From Olsenella sp. An290 (GTDB lineage: Bacteria > Actinomycetota > Coriobacteriia > Coriobacteriales > Atopobiaceae): DNA of 64,000 bases. The stretch lies in NCBI RefSeq assembly GCF_002159535.1, contig NZ_NFIU01000003.1:1-64000 (forward strand), given 5' to 3'. The position numbers and the translations under genes are program-made. The notes beneath the pieces were generated by a model that ran no database searches, was not told the DNA's origin, and saw only the letters and a list, made by a program, of their open reading frames with translations. Positions 25,788-33,713 of the stretch are shown here, piece after piece (within the stretch, counting starts at the first letter, position 1; every line of letters begins with the position of its first letter).

Positions 25788-27176
25788 CTACTGGATCCCG
25801 GGGACGCTCGGGATCGTGGCGAAGCCGGCCTCGAGCTCCTCGTCGGTGGGGACGTGGTCCTCCATCTCGCCGCGGTTGAACTTGTCGTAGGCCGCCATGT
25901 CAAAGTAGCCGGTGCCCGTGAGGCCAAAGAGGATCGTCTTGGCCTCGCCGGTCTCGCGGCAGCGCTCGGCCTCGCGCATCGCCACGAGGATGGCGTGCGC
26001 GCTCTCCGGCGCCGGCAGGATCGTCTCCAGCTTGGCGAACTTCTCGCCCGCCTCGAAGACGTCGGTCTGGCGCACGGCCACCGCCTCCAGGTAGCCGTCA
26101 TGCTTGAGCTTGGACACGATCGGGCTCATGCCGTGGTAGCGGAGCCCTCCCGCGTGGTCGGGGCTGGGGATGAAGCCGTTGCCGAGCGTGTACATCTTGC
26201 AGAGCGGGCAGGTCTGGCCGGTGTCCGCGAAGTCGTAGGCGTAGCGGCCACGCGTGAGCGAGGGGCAGCTCGCGGGCTCCACGGCGACGAAGCGCGTGTC
26301 GGGGCGCTCGCCGCGGAGCTTGTCGCGCATGAAGGGCGCGATGAGGCCGCCAAGGTTGGAGCCGCCGCCCGCGCAGCCAATAACGACGTCGGGGTACTCG
26401 CCGAGCTCGGCGAGCGCCTCGTAGCTCTCGAGGCCGATGATGCTCTGGTGAAGCATCACCTGGTTGAGGACGCTGCCCAGCTGGTAGCGCCCGCGGTTCT
26501 CCGGCACGTGGAGCGCCCGCTCCACGGCCTCCGAGATGGCGGTGCCGAGAGACCCTGTGGAGTCGGGGTGCTCGGCCAGGATGCGCCGGCCGACCTCGGT
26601 CGTGGCGCTCGGCGAGGGCGTCACCGAGGCGCCGAAGGTCTCCATGATGTTGCGGCGGAACGGCTTCTGCTCGTAGGAGCACTTGACCATGAAGACGTCG
26701 AGGTCAAGCCCGTAGTGCGCCGCGGCCTCGGCGAGGGCCGTGCCCCACTGGCCGGCGCCCGTCTCGGTGGTGATGGTGGAGAGCCCCTGCGCCGCGGCGT
26801 AGTAGGCCTGCGCGAGCGCGGAGTTGAGCTTGTGCGAGCCGCTCGTGTTGTTGCCCTCGAACTTGTAGTAGATGTGCGCGGGGGTGCCCAGCGCGCGCTC
26901 CAGGTTGTAGGCGCGGCAGAGGGGGCTCGGCCGGTAGACCTTGTACATCTCCAGCACGGGCGCCGGGATCTCGAAGTAGCGGGTGTCGTCGTCGAGCTCC
27001 TGGTCTATCAGGGCGTCCGCAAAGACGGGGGCGAGGTCGGCGTGCGTGGCCACGGCCCCGTTGGGCAGGCGCATGGGCTCGGGCTTCTCGGGCATGTCGG
27101 CGCGCAGGTTGTACCAGGCCGTGGGAATCTGCTGCTCGCTCAGGTAGGTGCGGTAGGGTGCGGAGGTGCCGGCCAT
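25788..27176 (-). CDS. trpB: Tryptophan synthase beta chain, TrpB2 type
   Basis: A 462-residue PLP enzyme that makes tryptophan from indole and serine. The long N-terminus (RTYLSEQQIPTAWYNLRADMP), the PLP lysine K116 in GSHKLNSA, ETGAGQWGTAL, the phosphate loop GCAGGGSNLGG and the late CPLCKMYTLGNGF(I)P insert mark the TrpB2 branch, longer than standard TrpB and usually acting without TrpA. No other trp biosynthetic gene is nearby. It is preceded by a complete tryptophan attenuator (leader peptide and terminator). Start ATG at 27176 follows AAAGGAGCACGAC. Confidence 0.93.
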   Translation of the reverse strand: MAGTSAPYRTYLSEQQIPTAWYNLRADMPEKPEPMRLPNGAVATHADLAPVFADALIDQELDDDTRYFEIPAPVLEMYKVYRPSPLCRAYNLERALGTPAHIYYKFEGNNTSGSHKLNSALAQAYYAAAQGLSTITTETGAGQWGTALAEAAAHYGLDLDVFMVKCSYEQKPFRRNIMETFGASVTPSPSATTEVGRRILAEHPDSTGSLGTAISEAVERALHVPENRGRYQLGSVLNQVMLHQSIIGLESYEALAELGEYPDVVIGCAGGGSNLGGLIAPFMRDKLRGERPDTRFVAVEPASCPSLTRGRYAYDFADTGQTCPLCKMYTLGNGFIPSPDHAGGLRYHGMSPIVSKLKHDGYLEAVAVRQTDVFEAGEKFAKLETILPAPESAHAILVAMREAERCRETGEAKTILFGLTGTGYFDMAAYDKFNRGEMEDHVPTDEELEAGFATIPSVPGIQ

Positions 27177-27209
27177 GTCGTGCTCCTTTCTTTGGGTGGG
27201 TCGCGCACG

Positions 27210-27243
27210 AAAAAAGGGCCCCCGGAGCTGAGTCCGAGGGCCC
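27210..27243 (-). terminator. Attenuator terminator of trpB2
   Basis: On the minus strand GGGCCCTCGGA and TCCGGGGGCCC pair around a short loop and are followed by TTTTTT, a classical intrinsic terminator 34 bases before the trpB2 start and 24 bases after the leader peptide stop. The segment CGAGGCC just upstream can compete for the GGGCCCTCG arm, giving a possible antiterminator; the full folding was not computed. Confidence 0.85.
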
Positions 27244-27267
27244 TATATGTATGCGCGAGTGGCCTCG

Positions 27268-27363
27268 TCAGTCCGAGAGGGGAGTCGTCCTTGTCCACCA
27301 CCACGCGCCAGCGCCAGCGAGCTGCTGGGCGCCAAGAAGAGCGATGTGCGCGGAACGGGACAT
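27268..27363 (-). CDS. trpL: Tryptophan leader peptide
   Basis: A 31-codon reading frame starting ATG at 27363 with AGGAAGGA seven bases upstream. Codons 21-23 are three consecutive UGG (27295-27303), giving AWWWT, then TRTTPLSD and stop. Three adjacent Trp codons followed by an intrinsic terminator are the signature of transcription attenuation: scarce charged tRNA-Trp stalls the ribosome at the Trp codons and lets transcription continue into trpB2. The peptide starts 36 bases after the stop codon of the upstream peptidase gene. Confidence 0.88.
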   Translation of the reverse strand: MSRSAHIALLGAQQLAGAGAWWWTRTTPLSD

Positions 27364-27398
27364 TGACGTCCTTCCTTTCGGAGACGATTGAGGGCAGC

Positions 27399-28067
27399 TT
27401 ACCCGGCGCTTGTTTCGTGCGCATTACCGGTTGGGAACGAGTTGGCTGCCGCGACCTCGCGCGCGGGGCGGCGCAGCAGGGCCCGGGCGGTGCGCTCGGC
27501 GGGGTACGCGCGGGCGAGAAGAACGTGGAACCGCTCGTTGTGGCTGGGCTCAAGGAGGTGGGTGAGCTCGTGGGCCACAACATAGTCAAGGCAGGTGGGC
27601 GGGTAGGCGGCAAGCCGCACGTTGATGCGGATGCGCCCCGTCCCGGGCGTGGCCGACCCCCAGCGCGAGGACATCGCGCGCAGCTGCCAGCCGGACGCGC
27701 GGGCGCCCGTCGCCTCCTCCATGCGACGCGTAACCTCGGGCAGGCGCCGCTCGAGCTCGGCGCGGTAGAGCTCGTCTGCCGTCATGCCCGCGGGCGGCGC
27801 GACGAGCTCGCCCCAGAGGGGGAGGAGGCCGTCTCTGGCCGCGACCTCGGCCTCGGCAGCGCGCGCCTCCTGCCGCGCGACGTGCCTGCGCAGCCAGTCG
27901 GCGTGCCCGTCCAGGAAGCGCTGCGCCTCGGCGAGCGTGGCGCGCTGGGGGATGGAGAGGTGAGCGGTGCCGTCCGGGCGCACGCGCAGGTTGAGCCGCC
28001 GCACGCGCCGGCGCTCTACCTCCACGGCCACGCCGCCCGGCCCGCCGGCAAGAAGGGTCCTTTTCAT
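27399..28067 (-). CDS. YgjP/SprT-like zinc metallopeptidase domain protein (DUF45)
   Basis: A 222-residue protein with the zinc motif HELTH followed by N and FH (EPSHNERFHVLLA), and upstream SSRWGSATPGTGRIRINVRLAAYP, the hallmark of the YgjP-like M48-related family. The N-terminal RRRVRRLNLRVRPDGTAHLSIPQRA is also typical. Biological role is unclear; E. coli YgjP has been linked to nucleotide pyrophosphatase activity. The ATG at 28067 lacks a ribosome binding site but has TACAAT a few bases upstream, suggesting a leaderless message. Confidence 0.85.
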   Translation of the reverse strand: MKRTLLAGGPGGVAVEVERRRVRRLNLRVRPDGTAHLSIPQRATLAEAQRFLDGHADWLRRHVARQEARAAEAEVAARDGLLPLWGELVAPPAGMTADELYRAELERRLPEVTRRMEEATGARASGWQLRAMSSRWGSATPGTGRIRINVRLAAYPPTCLDYVVAHELTHLLEPSHNERFHVLLARAYPAERTARALLRRPAREVAAANSFPTGNAHETSAG

Positions 28068-28220
28068 GCGGGCATTGTAGCCCAAGGCGGGGCGCCGGCC
28101 CGTCGCCGGCGCGGGCAACCTTGCGAAACCGTTAGGGGCGCATAAGCCCGGGCCATGGCACGCCGTCCGGGCGAGAAGGACGATCGTGGGGTCCCACATG
28201 CCGTCCGGAAGGAGCCGCCC

Positions 28221-29612
28221 ATGCCCGCCGTCGTGCGCATCGCGCTCGGGAACGTCTCCCGCAGCGTCCGCGACTACTCGGTCTACTTTGCCACGCTCGC
28301 CTTTGCGACGTGCCTCATGTACTCGTTCAACGCCTCGGGGGACTACCTGCTCGCGATGCCGCTCAACGCGGGCCAGCTCGAGGTCATCCACAAGGCGCGC
28401 GAGGTCACGGGCGCCTTCTCGGTCTTCGTGGTGCTCGTCTTCGCCGTGCTCGTGGCCTACGCGAGCCGCTTCATCGTGCGCCGGCGCTCCCGGGAGTTCG
28501 CGACGTACGGCCTGCTCGGGATGCGCGCCCCCTCGCTCGCGGCGATCCTCGCGGCGGAGGGCGCGCTCGTCGGCGCGGCGGCGCTCGCGGCGGGGCTCGC
28601 GCTCGGGGCCGCCATCTCGCCGGCCTTCGGCGCCGTCGCGGCGTTCGTCTTCGGCGTGCCCTGGCGGCTCGCGTGGTCGGTCTCGCCCGCGGCGGCGCTC
28701 GATGCGTGCGCGTGGTTCGCCGGGATCGAGGGGCTCGCGATTGTGCTCTCCGTCGTGGACGTGCTGCGCCGACCGCTCGTGGAGCTCCTCGGGCGGGACC
28801 GAGCGTCCGAGCGGCTCGCCCTTTCCGGGCATCGCGGGGTGACGCGCGCGCAGGCGGTGCTCGCCGTGGTCCTTCTCGCCGTGGTGTGGGGGTCGTGCGT
28901 GGTCATGCCGGGGCTCTTCGTGCTCGCCATCCTGCCGATGGGCTGGGCCGCCTACGTGGCGACCTCGCTCGTCTTCCGCCTGGTGGCGACCGCCGTGCCC
29001 GCCTGCGCGCGCCGGCGTCCACGCTACTGGGAGGGCCTGCGCGCCTTTGCGCTGCGGCAGGTCGAGGGCCGCGTGTCCACGGGCTGCCAGGCGCTCTCGT
29101 GCACCTGCGTGCTCATCGCGTGCGCGGTCTGCATGGTCTGCGCGGGGCTCGTGTTCTCCGTCGGGCAGCGCGCCGCCGGGCTCGCGGACCCGGCCGCCTT
29201 GGCCGAGGCCTCGCTTGCGCCGATCGGCTACGTGGGGATCTTCTACGGCGAGTCGTTCCTCGTGGCCGCCGCGGCGGTGCTCGCGCTCCAGCAGGTGAGC
29301 CAGGCCGCGGACGGCAGGCGCGCCTACGCCACGCTCGCTGCGCTCGGGGCCGACGCGCGCGAGATGCGCGCCGCGGTGCGGGCGCAGGTGGGCGCGGCCT
29401 TCGCGCTGCCCGCCGCGCTCGCCGTGGCGCACGACGCCTTCGGCCTCATGCTGGTGCGCCAGCTCGCGCGCGCCGTGCCGGACGGGACGTTCGCTATCAT
29501 CGCGGCCTGCTCGGTCGCGGGCACGCTCGTCCTTCTCGCCCTGTACTACCTGCTCTGCGTTCGCGAGTGCCGGCGCGTGCTGCTGGGGGCGGGCATGCCG
29601 GCGGGGGAGTAG
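28221..29612 (+). CDS. FtsX-like ABC permease without a neighbouring ATPase
   Basis: A 463-residue membrane protein with about nine hydrophobic helices. The start (VVRIALGNVSRSVRDYSVYFATLAFATCLMYSF) and RSREFATYGLLGMRAPSLAAILAAEGALVGAAAL are the standard FtsX-domain landmarks, as in BceB/VraG-type peptide-detoxification permeases, but the large extracellular domain of BceB is missing. No ATPase gene adjoins it. The ATG at 28221 has GGAAGGAG nine bases upstream. It may borrow an ATPase from another locus or be the remnant of a lost pair. Confidence 0.75.
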   Translation: MPAVVRIALGNVSRSVRDYSVYFATLAFATCLMYSFNASGDYLLAMPLNAGQLEVIHKAREVTGAFSVFVVLVFAVLVAYASRFIVRRRSREFATYGLLGMRAPSLAAILAAEGALVGAAALAAGLALGAAISPAFGAVAAFVFGVPWRLAWSVSPAAALDACAWFAGIEGLAIVLSVVDVLRRPLVELLGRDRASERLALSGHRGVTRAQAVLAVVLLAVVWGSCVVMPGLFVLAILPMGWAAYVATSLVFRLVATAVPACARRRPRYWEGLRAFALRQVEGRVSTGCQALSCTCVLIACAVCMVCAGLVFSVGQRAAGLADPAALAEASLAPIGYVGIFYGESFLVAAAAVLALQQVSQAADGRRAYATLAALGADAREMRAAVRAQVGAAFALPAALAVAHDAFGLMLVRQLARAVPDGTFAIIAACSVAGTLVLLALYYLLCVRECRRVLLGAGMPAGE

Positions 29613-29624
29613 GCGTGGCCGCCC

Positions 29625-29942
29625 CTACGCACGGCGCAGGCGCACCGCCGTGCCGGAGCAGCAGGTCATGATCATGCCCTCGAAGGTCTCGTAGCCGATT
29701 GAGGCGCCCACGACGGCGTCGGCGCCGAGCGCGGCGGCGCGCTCCTGCATCTCCTCGAGGACCTCGGCGCGCGCGGCCTGGAGCTCCTCCTCGTAGCCGG
29801 CCGAGCGGCCGCCGAAGATGTTGCGGACGCTCGCGCCGATGTCGCGGAACATGTTGATGCCGCTCACCGCCTCGCCGGTGACGATGCCGAGGTACTCGGC
29901 GATCTCGTGGCCCTCCACGGAGTTGGTGGTCGTGACGATCAT
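29625..29942 (-). CDS. YbjQ/UPF0145-family protein
   Basis: A 105-residue protein that starts [47 protein letters not shown] and continues [15 protein letters not shown], the full UPF0145 (YbjQ, heavy-metal-binding-like, DUF74) signature. These form pentameric assemblies of unknown function. The start follows GGAAGGAGGAAG. A palindromic element lies directly upstream. Confidence 0.9.
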   Translation of the reverse strand: MIVTTTNSVEGHEIAEYLGIVTGEAVSGINMFRDIGASVRNIFGGRSAGYEEELQAARAEVLEEMQERAAALGADAVVGASIGYETFEGMIMTCCSGTAVRLRRA

Positions 29943-29957
29943 CTCTTCCTCCTTCCT

Positions 29958-29988
29958 GCGTGCAAAGGTGACAGTCACTTTTGCACGC
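29958..29988. repeat. Short palindromic element, copy 3, at the end of a kinase gene
   Basis: GCGTGCAAAGGTGACAGTCA followed by CTTTTGCACGC. It supplies the last residues (WCVQK) and the TGA stop of the histidine kinase gene, and sits just upstream of the ybjQ-like start. Confidence 0.75.
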
Positions 29989-30994
29989 ACCATGCGACAA
30001 GCGTGATAGTGAGGGTGCCGCCCTCGACGCGGGCCGAGAGGTCCATGCCCTGGGCGGCGGCGAGCTCGGCGGCGACGGCCAGGCCAAGGCCCGAGCCGGC
30101 CGTGGCGCGCGAGGCGTCGCCCTGGTAGAAGCGCTCGAAGAGCCGGTCGGCGTCGATCGCGGCGGGGTCGGCCACGGGGTTGGCAAAGTCCACGGCCACG
30201 CGGTCCCTCTCGGCCGGGCGGACCGTCACCGTGAGCGGGCCGGACCCGTGGCGCAGCGCGTTGACCACGAGGTTCTCCGCGATGCGCGCGAGGGCCTCGG
30301 CGTCCGCCGTCACGGTGACGTCCTCGCAGGCGAGCGCCGGCTCCCAGCCGCGCCCCTCGAACTCGGGGTAATGGCCGAGAAGGACCTGCTCAAGCAAGGG
30401 GCGGAGCGCCACGGGCGCCAGCTCGAGCGGGGTGTCCGGGTCGGCGGCGCGGGCGTAGGAGAAGAGCTCGTCGAGCAGCCCGGACATGGCCGCCAGGCGC
30501 GCGTCCGCGGCCGCGAGCTGGGCGTCCTTGCGCGCCGGGTCCGCCTCCTCGCGCGCGAGCTGCAGGTAGCCGCGGGCGCCCGTAAGCGGCGTGCGCACGT
30601 CGTGGCTGAGCGCGGAGAGCCCGCGGGAGAACTCGTCGGCGTCGCGCAGGGCCTCCACGCGCTCGGCGTCCGCGGCGTCGAGCTCGGCGTTGGCGGCGTC
30701 CACGAGCCCCACCATGCCCGGCAGGCGGCTGCCGCACGTGAGGCGCGCGTTGCTCGCGCGGTCGCGGTCGGCGAGGAAGCGCGCCTGGCGGCCGAGCTCG
30801 GTGGCGTAGCAGCCAGCGGCAAGAGCGGCCCCGAGCCCGAGGCCCAGCGCGAGAATCGCCGCGAGCATGATCGCATCCGTCATGTGAAACCTCTCCAAGA
30901 CGCCGGCCCACCACTCCATCCTAGAGCTTGCGAGCAGCCAGTCCACGAGCGACTCCAGCCAGCGGTAGAGCCGCTCGAGGAGCGCGTCGCCCAT
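29975..30994 (-). CDS. Histidine kinase of a lantibiotic-immunity-like operon
   Basis: A 339-residue kinase with one or two membrane helices in the first 65 residues, phosphoacceptor box [20 protein letters not shown]-box [11 protein letters not shown] and G2 motif [12 protein letters not shown]. It overlaps the permease stop by one base (TGATG), so it is the last gene of the ABC operon. Kinases placed after two small permeases are typical of lantibiotic sensing and immunity loci (SpaK/NisK-like). The C-terminal WCVQK is encoded by an inserted palindromic repeat. Confidence 0.85.
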   Translation of the reverse strand: MGDALLERLYRWLESLVDWLLASSRMEWWAGVLERFHMTDAIMLAAILALGLGLGAALAAGCYATELGRQARFLADRDRASNARLTCGSRLPGMVGLVDAANAELDAADAERVEALRDADEFSRGLSALSHDVRTPLTGARGYLQLAREEADPARKDAQLAAADARLAAMSGLLDELFSYARAADPDTPLELAPVALRPLLEQVLLGHYPEFEGRGWEPALACEDVTVTADAEALARIAENLVVNALRHGSGPLTVTVRPAERDRVAVDFANPVADPAAIDADRLFERFYQGDASRATAGSGLGLAVAAELAAAQGMDLSARVEGGTLTITLVAWCVQK

Positions 30995-31815
30995 CACGCG
31001 AGGTCACGCCTCGTGCCCGCGAGGGTGCCGACCGCGCCGCACGCAAGGCAGAGCGGGACGCAGACCACGAGCGCGCGGACGGCCGGGACCACGCCCGTGG
31101 CGTCCACGGCGAGCATGCCCGCGGCGCCGTTGCCCACGGCGGCGGTGGTGACGTAGGGCATCCACGCGATGGCCGCCTCGAGCGCAGGCTCCCAGTCCTG
31201 GCCAAAGGCCTTGCCCACAAAGAGCAGGAAGGTGAGAAATCCCTGCTCAAAGGCAGCCATGAGCAGCAGGAACGCAACGATCACGGCAATCGCCTGGACG
31301 CGCGTGAGCTGCCCCACGAGCAGGACGACGAGCGCATAGGCGCACGCGTGAAGCCAGCCCTCGAGCGCCCACGCTACGACCTGCCAGAGCGGCTCGACGT
31401 TTTCCACGGGACGCATGGTCACAAGGACCCCGAGGCCGCTGAACGCCAGGTAGGCAAGCAGGACAAAGCCCGTGACAATGACGACGAGCAGGTACTTCTC
31501 GGCAAAGTAGGCGACGCGGCCGCGCAGCGACGACAGGAGCGTACGGTTATAGCCGGCGTCGGAGTCCTCGCACGAGAGGTACGCGGCCACGTACACGGCG
31601 ACCATCTGGACAAGCGCGATGCTCGAGCCGCGCCCGGCGAGGCGCAGCGCCCCGTCGCGCCCGGTGAGGCCGTCGTAGACGATGCCCGGCTCGAGCGGCC
31701 ACCAGAGCGTGGACACGGCCGTGCCCAGGGTCAGGAGCGCCACGATTACGAGCACGAACCACGGCCAGTGCGCACGCGCCATGCGGTAGAGGTCGGAGCG
31801 GAGCAGGGCGATCAT
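30994..31815 (-). CDS. ABC-2 type permease, second subunit (lantibiotic immunity-like)
   Basis: A 273-residue six-helix permease beginning MIALLRSDLYRMARAHWPWF and carrying CEDSDAGYNRTLLSSLRGRVAYFAEKYLL, the ABC-2/MutE-EpiE-MutG-like arrangement with a cytoplasmic loop. It starts inside the last codons of the preceding permease (ATGA overlap) and shares the MIALLRSD start with it, so the two arose by duplication. It would form half of the membrane channel. Confidence 0.8.
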   Translation of the reverse strand: MIALLRSDLYRMARAHWPWFVLVIVALLTLGTAVSTLWWPLEPGIVYDGLTGRDGALRLAGRGSSIALVQMVAVYVAAYLSCEDSDAGYNRTLLSSLRGRVAYFAEKYLLVVIVTGFVLLAYLAFSGLGVLVTMRPVENVEPLWQVVAWALEGWLHACAYALVVLLVGQLTRVQAIAVIVAFLLLMAAFEQGFLTFLLFVGKAFGQDWEPALEAAIAWMPYVTTAAVGNGAAGMLAVDATGVVPAVRALVVCVPLCLACGAVGTLAGTRRDLA

Positions 31816-32612
31816 GCGACATCCCTCCTTGAGGCGAGCAGCGCGTCGGCAGCGGTGGCCGCGACGGCAAGCGGCAGACAGACGACGAGCGCGCGGATGG
31901 CAGGCGCGAGGCTCGCGGCGTTCTCCGCGGAAAACGTCGCGGCCGCCCCGTCGCCCACCGCGGCGGCAATCTCTGCGGGCAGCCACGGGCCCACGGACGC
32001 GCTCAGGGCGAGAAACTCTCCCCCGGCGAGCACGCACAGGAGGTCGAGCCCGACGAGCAGGCCGGCCTCGAGCAGCCCGGCCGCCGCGAGCGCAGCAAAG
32101 CCCATGGTCACGCCCTCGGCGCGGGTGAGGTGGGCCACGAGCACCGTGAGCACGACGTAGGGGGCGCTCACGAGCCAGGTGCAGCCGAGCCATGCGGCCA
32201 CCTGCCACGCGGGCTCGACCGTCAGCACGGGCACGCCGGAGACGGCCCAGCCGAGAAGGCCCAGCGCGAACGCAAAGAGAATCGTCACGGCCGCAAGGAG
32301 CAGCGAGAACACGCACTTCTCGGCAAACCAGACCCTGCGGGCCCGCGTGCCGAGGGACGAGAGGATCGAGCGGCCAAAGCCGAGGTCCGTGCGGTCGCAG
32401 CACACGATCGCCGCCATGACGGCCGTTATGACCTCGATGCCCCCGAGGCTGAGCGCCGAGCCGGTGAGGGTGTCAAAGGTCACGGGACCCATGTTCGTCC
32501 AGCGCATGAGGAGCGCGGGCGCAAAGGTGAGAACGGCCACCGCCGCGGCAAGCGCCCAGACCCAGCGCCCGTGCAGGACGCGGTGGGCGTCGGAGCGGAG
32601 CAGGGCGATCAT
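31812..32612 (-). CDS. ABC-2 type permease, first subunit (lantibiotic immunity-like)
   Basis: A 266-residue six-helix permease starting MIALLRSDAHRVLHGRWVWA, with CCDRTDLGFGRSILSSLGTRARRVWFAEKCVF in the position equivalent to its partner. It overlaps the ATPase stop by four bases (ATGA), showing tight translational coupling. Together with its paralogue and the ATPase it resembles the LanFEG immunity transporters that expel lantibiotics from the membrane. No lantibiotic structural or modification gene is visible, so this looks like resistance only. Confidence 0.8.
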   Translation of the reverse strand: MIALLRSDAHRVLHGRWVWALAAAVAVLTFAPALLMRWTNMGPVTFDTLTGSALSLGGIEVITAVMAAIVCCDRTDLGFGRSILSSLGTRARRVWFAEKCVFSLLLAAVTILFAFALGLLGWAVSGVPVLTVEPAWQVAAWLGCTWLVSAPYVVLTVLVAHLTRAEGVTMGFAALAAAGLLEAGLLVGLDLLCVLAGGEFLALSASVGPWLPAEIAAAVGDGAAATFSAENAASLAPAIRALVVCLPLAVAATAADALLASRRDVA

Positions 32613-33562
32613 CGCTCGCCACCGTCCTTCTTGCCGTGCAAAGGTGCCTGTCCCCTTTGCACGCCCATGAGCTCGACGAAGTACTCCTCGATGTCGCGCT
32701 CCTGCTGGGAGAGCTCGCGGACCTCGATGCCGGCCTGGAAGCACGCGGCGCTGAGCTCCTCGAGCGCGACGCCCGCGACCACGAGCGCGCCGTCGGGCTC
32801 CGCGCGGAAGGTCGCCTGCGGGAGCGCCTGCTCGAGCAGGGCGAGCCCGCGCTCCGGGGACGCCAGGCGCACGCGCACGGAGCTGCCGCAGCGCTCGTGG
32901 AGCTCCGCGTCGGTGAACTCGGCCGTGAGCCTCCCGTCCGAGATGACGCCGAAGCGGGTGGCCACGCGGTCGAGCTGGTCCAGAACGTGGGAGGAGATCA
33001 TGATCGTGACGCCGCGCTCGTGGTTGAGGCGCACGAGCGCGAGGCGCATGGCGCGCGTGGCCTCGGGGTCGAGGCCGTTGAAGGGCTCGTCCAGGAGCAG
33101 CAGGTCGGGCGCGCCCACGAGCGCGAGCGCGAGCCCCAGGCGCTGCCTCATGCCGAGCGAGTAGGCCTTCACGCGGCGGCGGTCGCGCGGGTCCAGGCCC
33201 ACGAGCGCGAGGAGGTCGTCCGCCACGTCACCCGCGTGCGTCATGCCGAGCGCGAGCGCCTTGGCGACGAGGTTGTCCCGCGCGGTGAGGCTGGCGAGCA
33301 CGCCGGGGCTCTCGATGAGCGCGCCGATGCGCGAGAAGCCCTGCGGCGTGGCGCCACCGTTCTCGGGGTCGCCGAAGAGGACGACCTCGCCGGAGGTGGG
33401 GCGCGCCAGGCCGCAGACCATCTTCATCGTGGTGGACTTGCCGGAGCCGTTCTTGCCCACGAAGCCGTAGATGTCGCCGGCGGCGACGGTCATGTCCAGG
33501 CTGTCCACGGCCAGCTTGCGGCGGTAGCGCTTGGTGAGGCCGTGCGTCTCGATGACGTTCAC
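32609..33562 (-). CDS. ABC transporter ATPase (lantibiotic immunity/BcrA-like)
   Basis: A 317-residue ATPase starting with GTG at 33562 (AAGGAG six bases upstream). Walker A is GKNGSGKST, signature YSLGMRQRLGLA, Walker B LLLLDEPFNGLD, and the H-loop SSH; the SLGM signature and C-terminal 90-residue extension are typical of BcrA/LanF-type ATPases. The last residues VQRGQAPLHGKKDGGER come partly from an inserted palindromic element. It heads a four-gene overlapping run; the regulator gene lies 150 bp upstream. Confidence 0.88.
   Translation of the reverse strand: MNVIETHGLTKRYRRKLAVDSLDMTVAAGDIYGFVGKNGSGKSTTMKMVCGLARPTSGEVVLFGDPENGGATPQGFSRIGALIESPGVLASLTARDNLVAKALALGMTHAGDVADDLLALVGLDPRDRRRVKAYSLGMRQRLGLALALVGAPDLLLLDEPFNGLDPEATRAMRLALVRLNHERGVTIMISSHVLDQLDRVATRFGVISDGRLTAEFTDAELHERCGSSVRVRLASPERGLALLEQALPQATFRAEPDGALVVAGVALEELSAACFQAGIEVRELSQQERDIEEYFVELMGVQRGQAPLHGKKDGGER
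32635..32663. repeat. Short palindromic element, copy 4, inside the ATPase gene
   Basis: CGTGCAAAGGTGCCTGTCCC followed by CTTTGCACG. It is translated in the ATPase C-terminus as VQRGQAPLH. Confidence 0.75.
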
Positions 33563-33606
33563 GCTGAGCTCCTTTCCTGAGGTTGGCTCCAGTCTGGCAG
33601 GTGACC

Positions 33607-33637
33607 CTTCAGAAACCGTGAGCCAACTCTTAAGAAA
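33607..33637 (-). promoter_or_regulatory. Direct repeats upstream of the ABC operon, likely regulator site
   Basis: CTTCAGAAA at 33607-33615 and CTTAAGAAA at 33629-33637 (plus-strand reading) are 22 bp apart, two helical turns. Paired direct repeats at this spacing are how OmpR-type regulators bind, and the regulator gene is immediately upstream. Confidence 0.5.
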
Positions 33638-33655
33638 GTTTGAGGATGGGGGGCG

Positions 33656-33680
33656 CCTCCGCCGGCAGTGCCGGCGGAGG
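33656..33680 (-). terminator. Hairpin after the response regulator gene
   Basis: CCTCCGCCGGC and GCCGGCGGAGG form a perfect 11-bp stem with a 3-base loop, 34 bases past the regulator stop. No U tract follows. Confidence 0.55.
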
Positions 33681-33713
33681 TGACAGGGACGCTTGCCCGC
33701 GTCCTTCGCCGGG

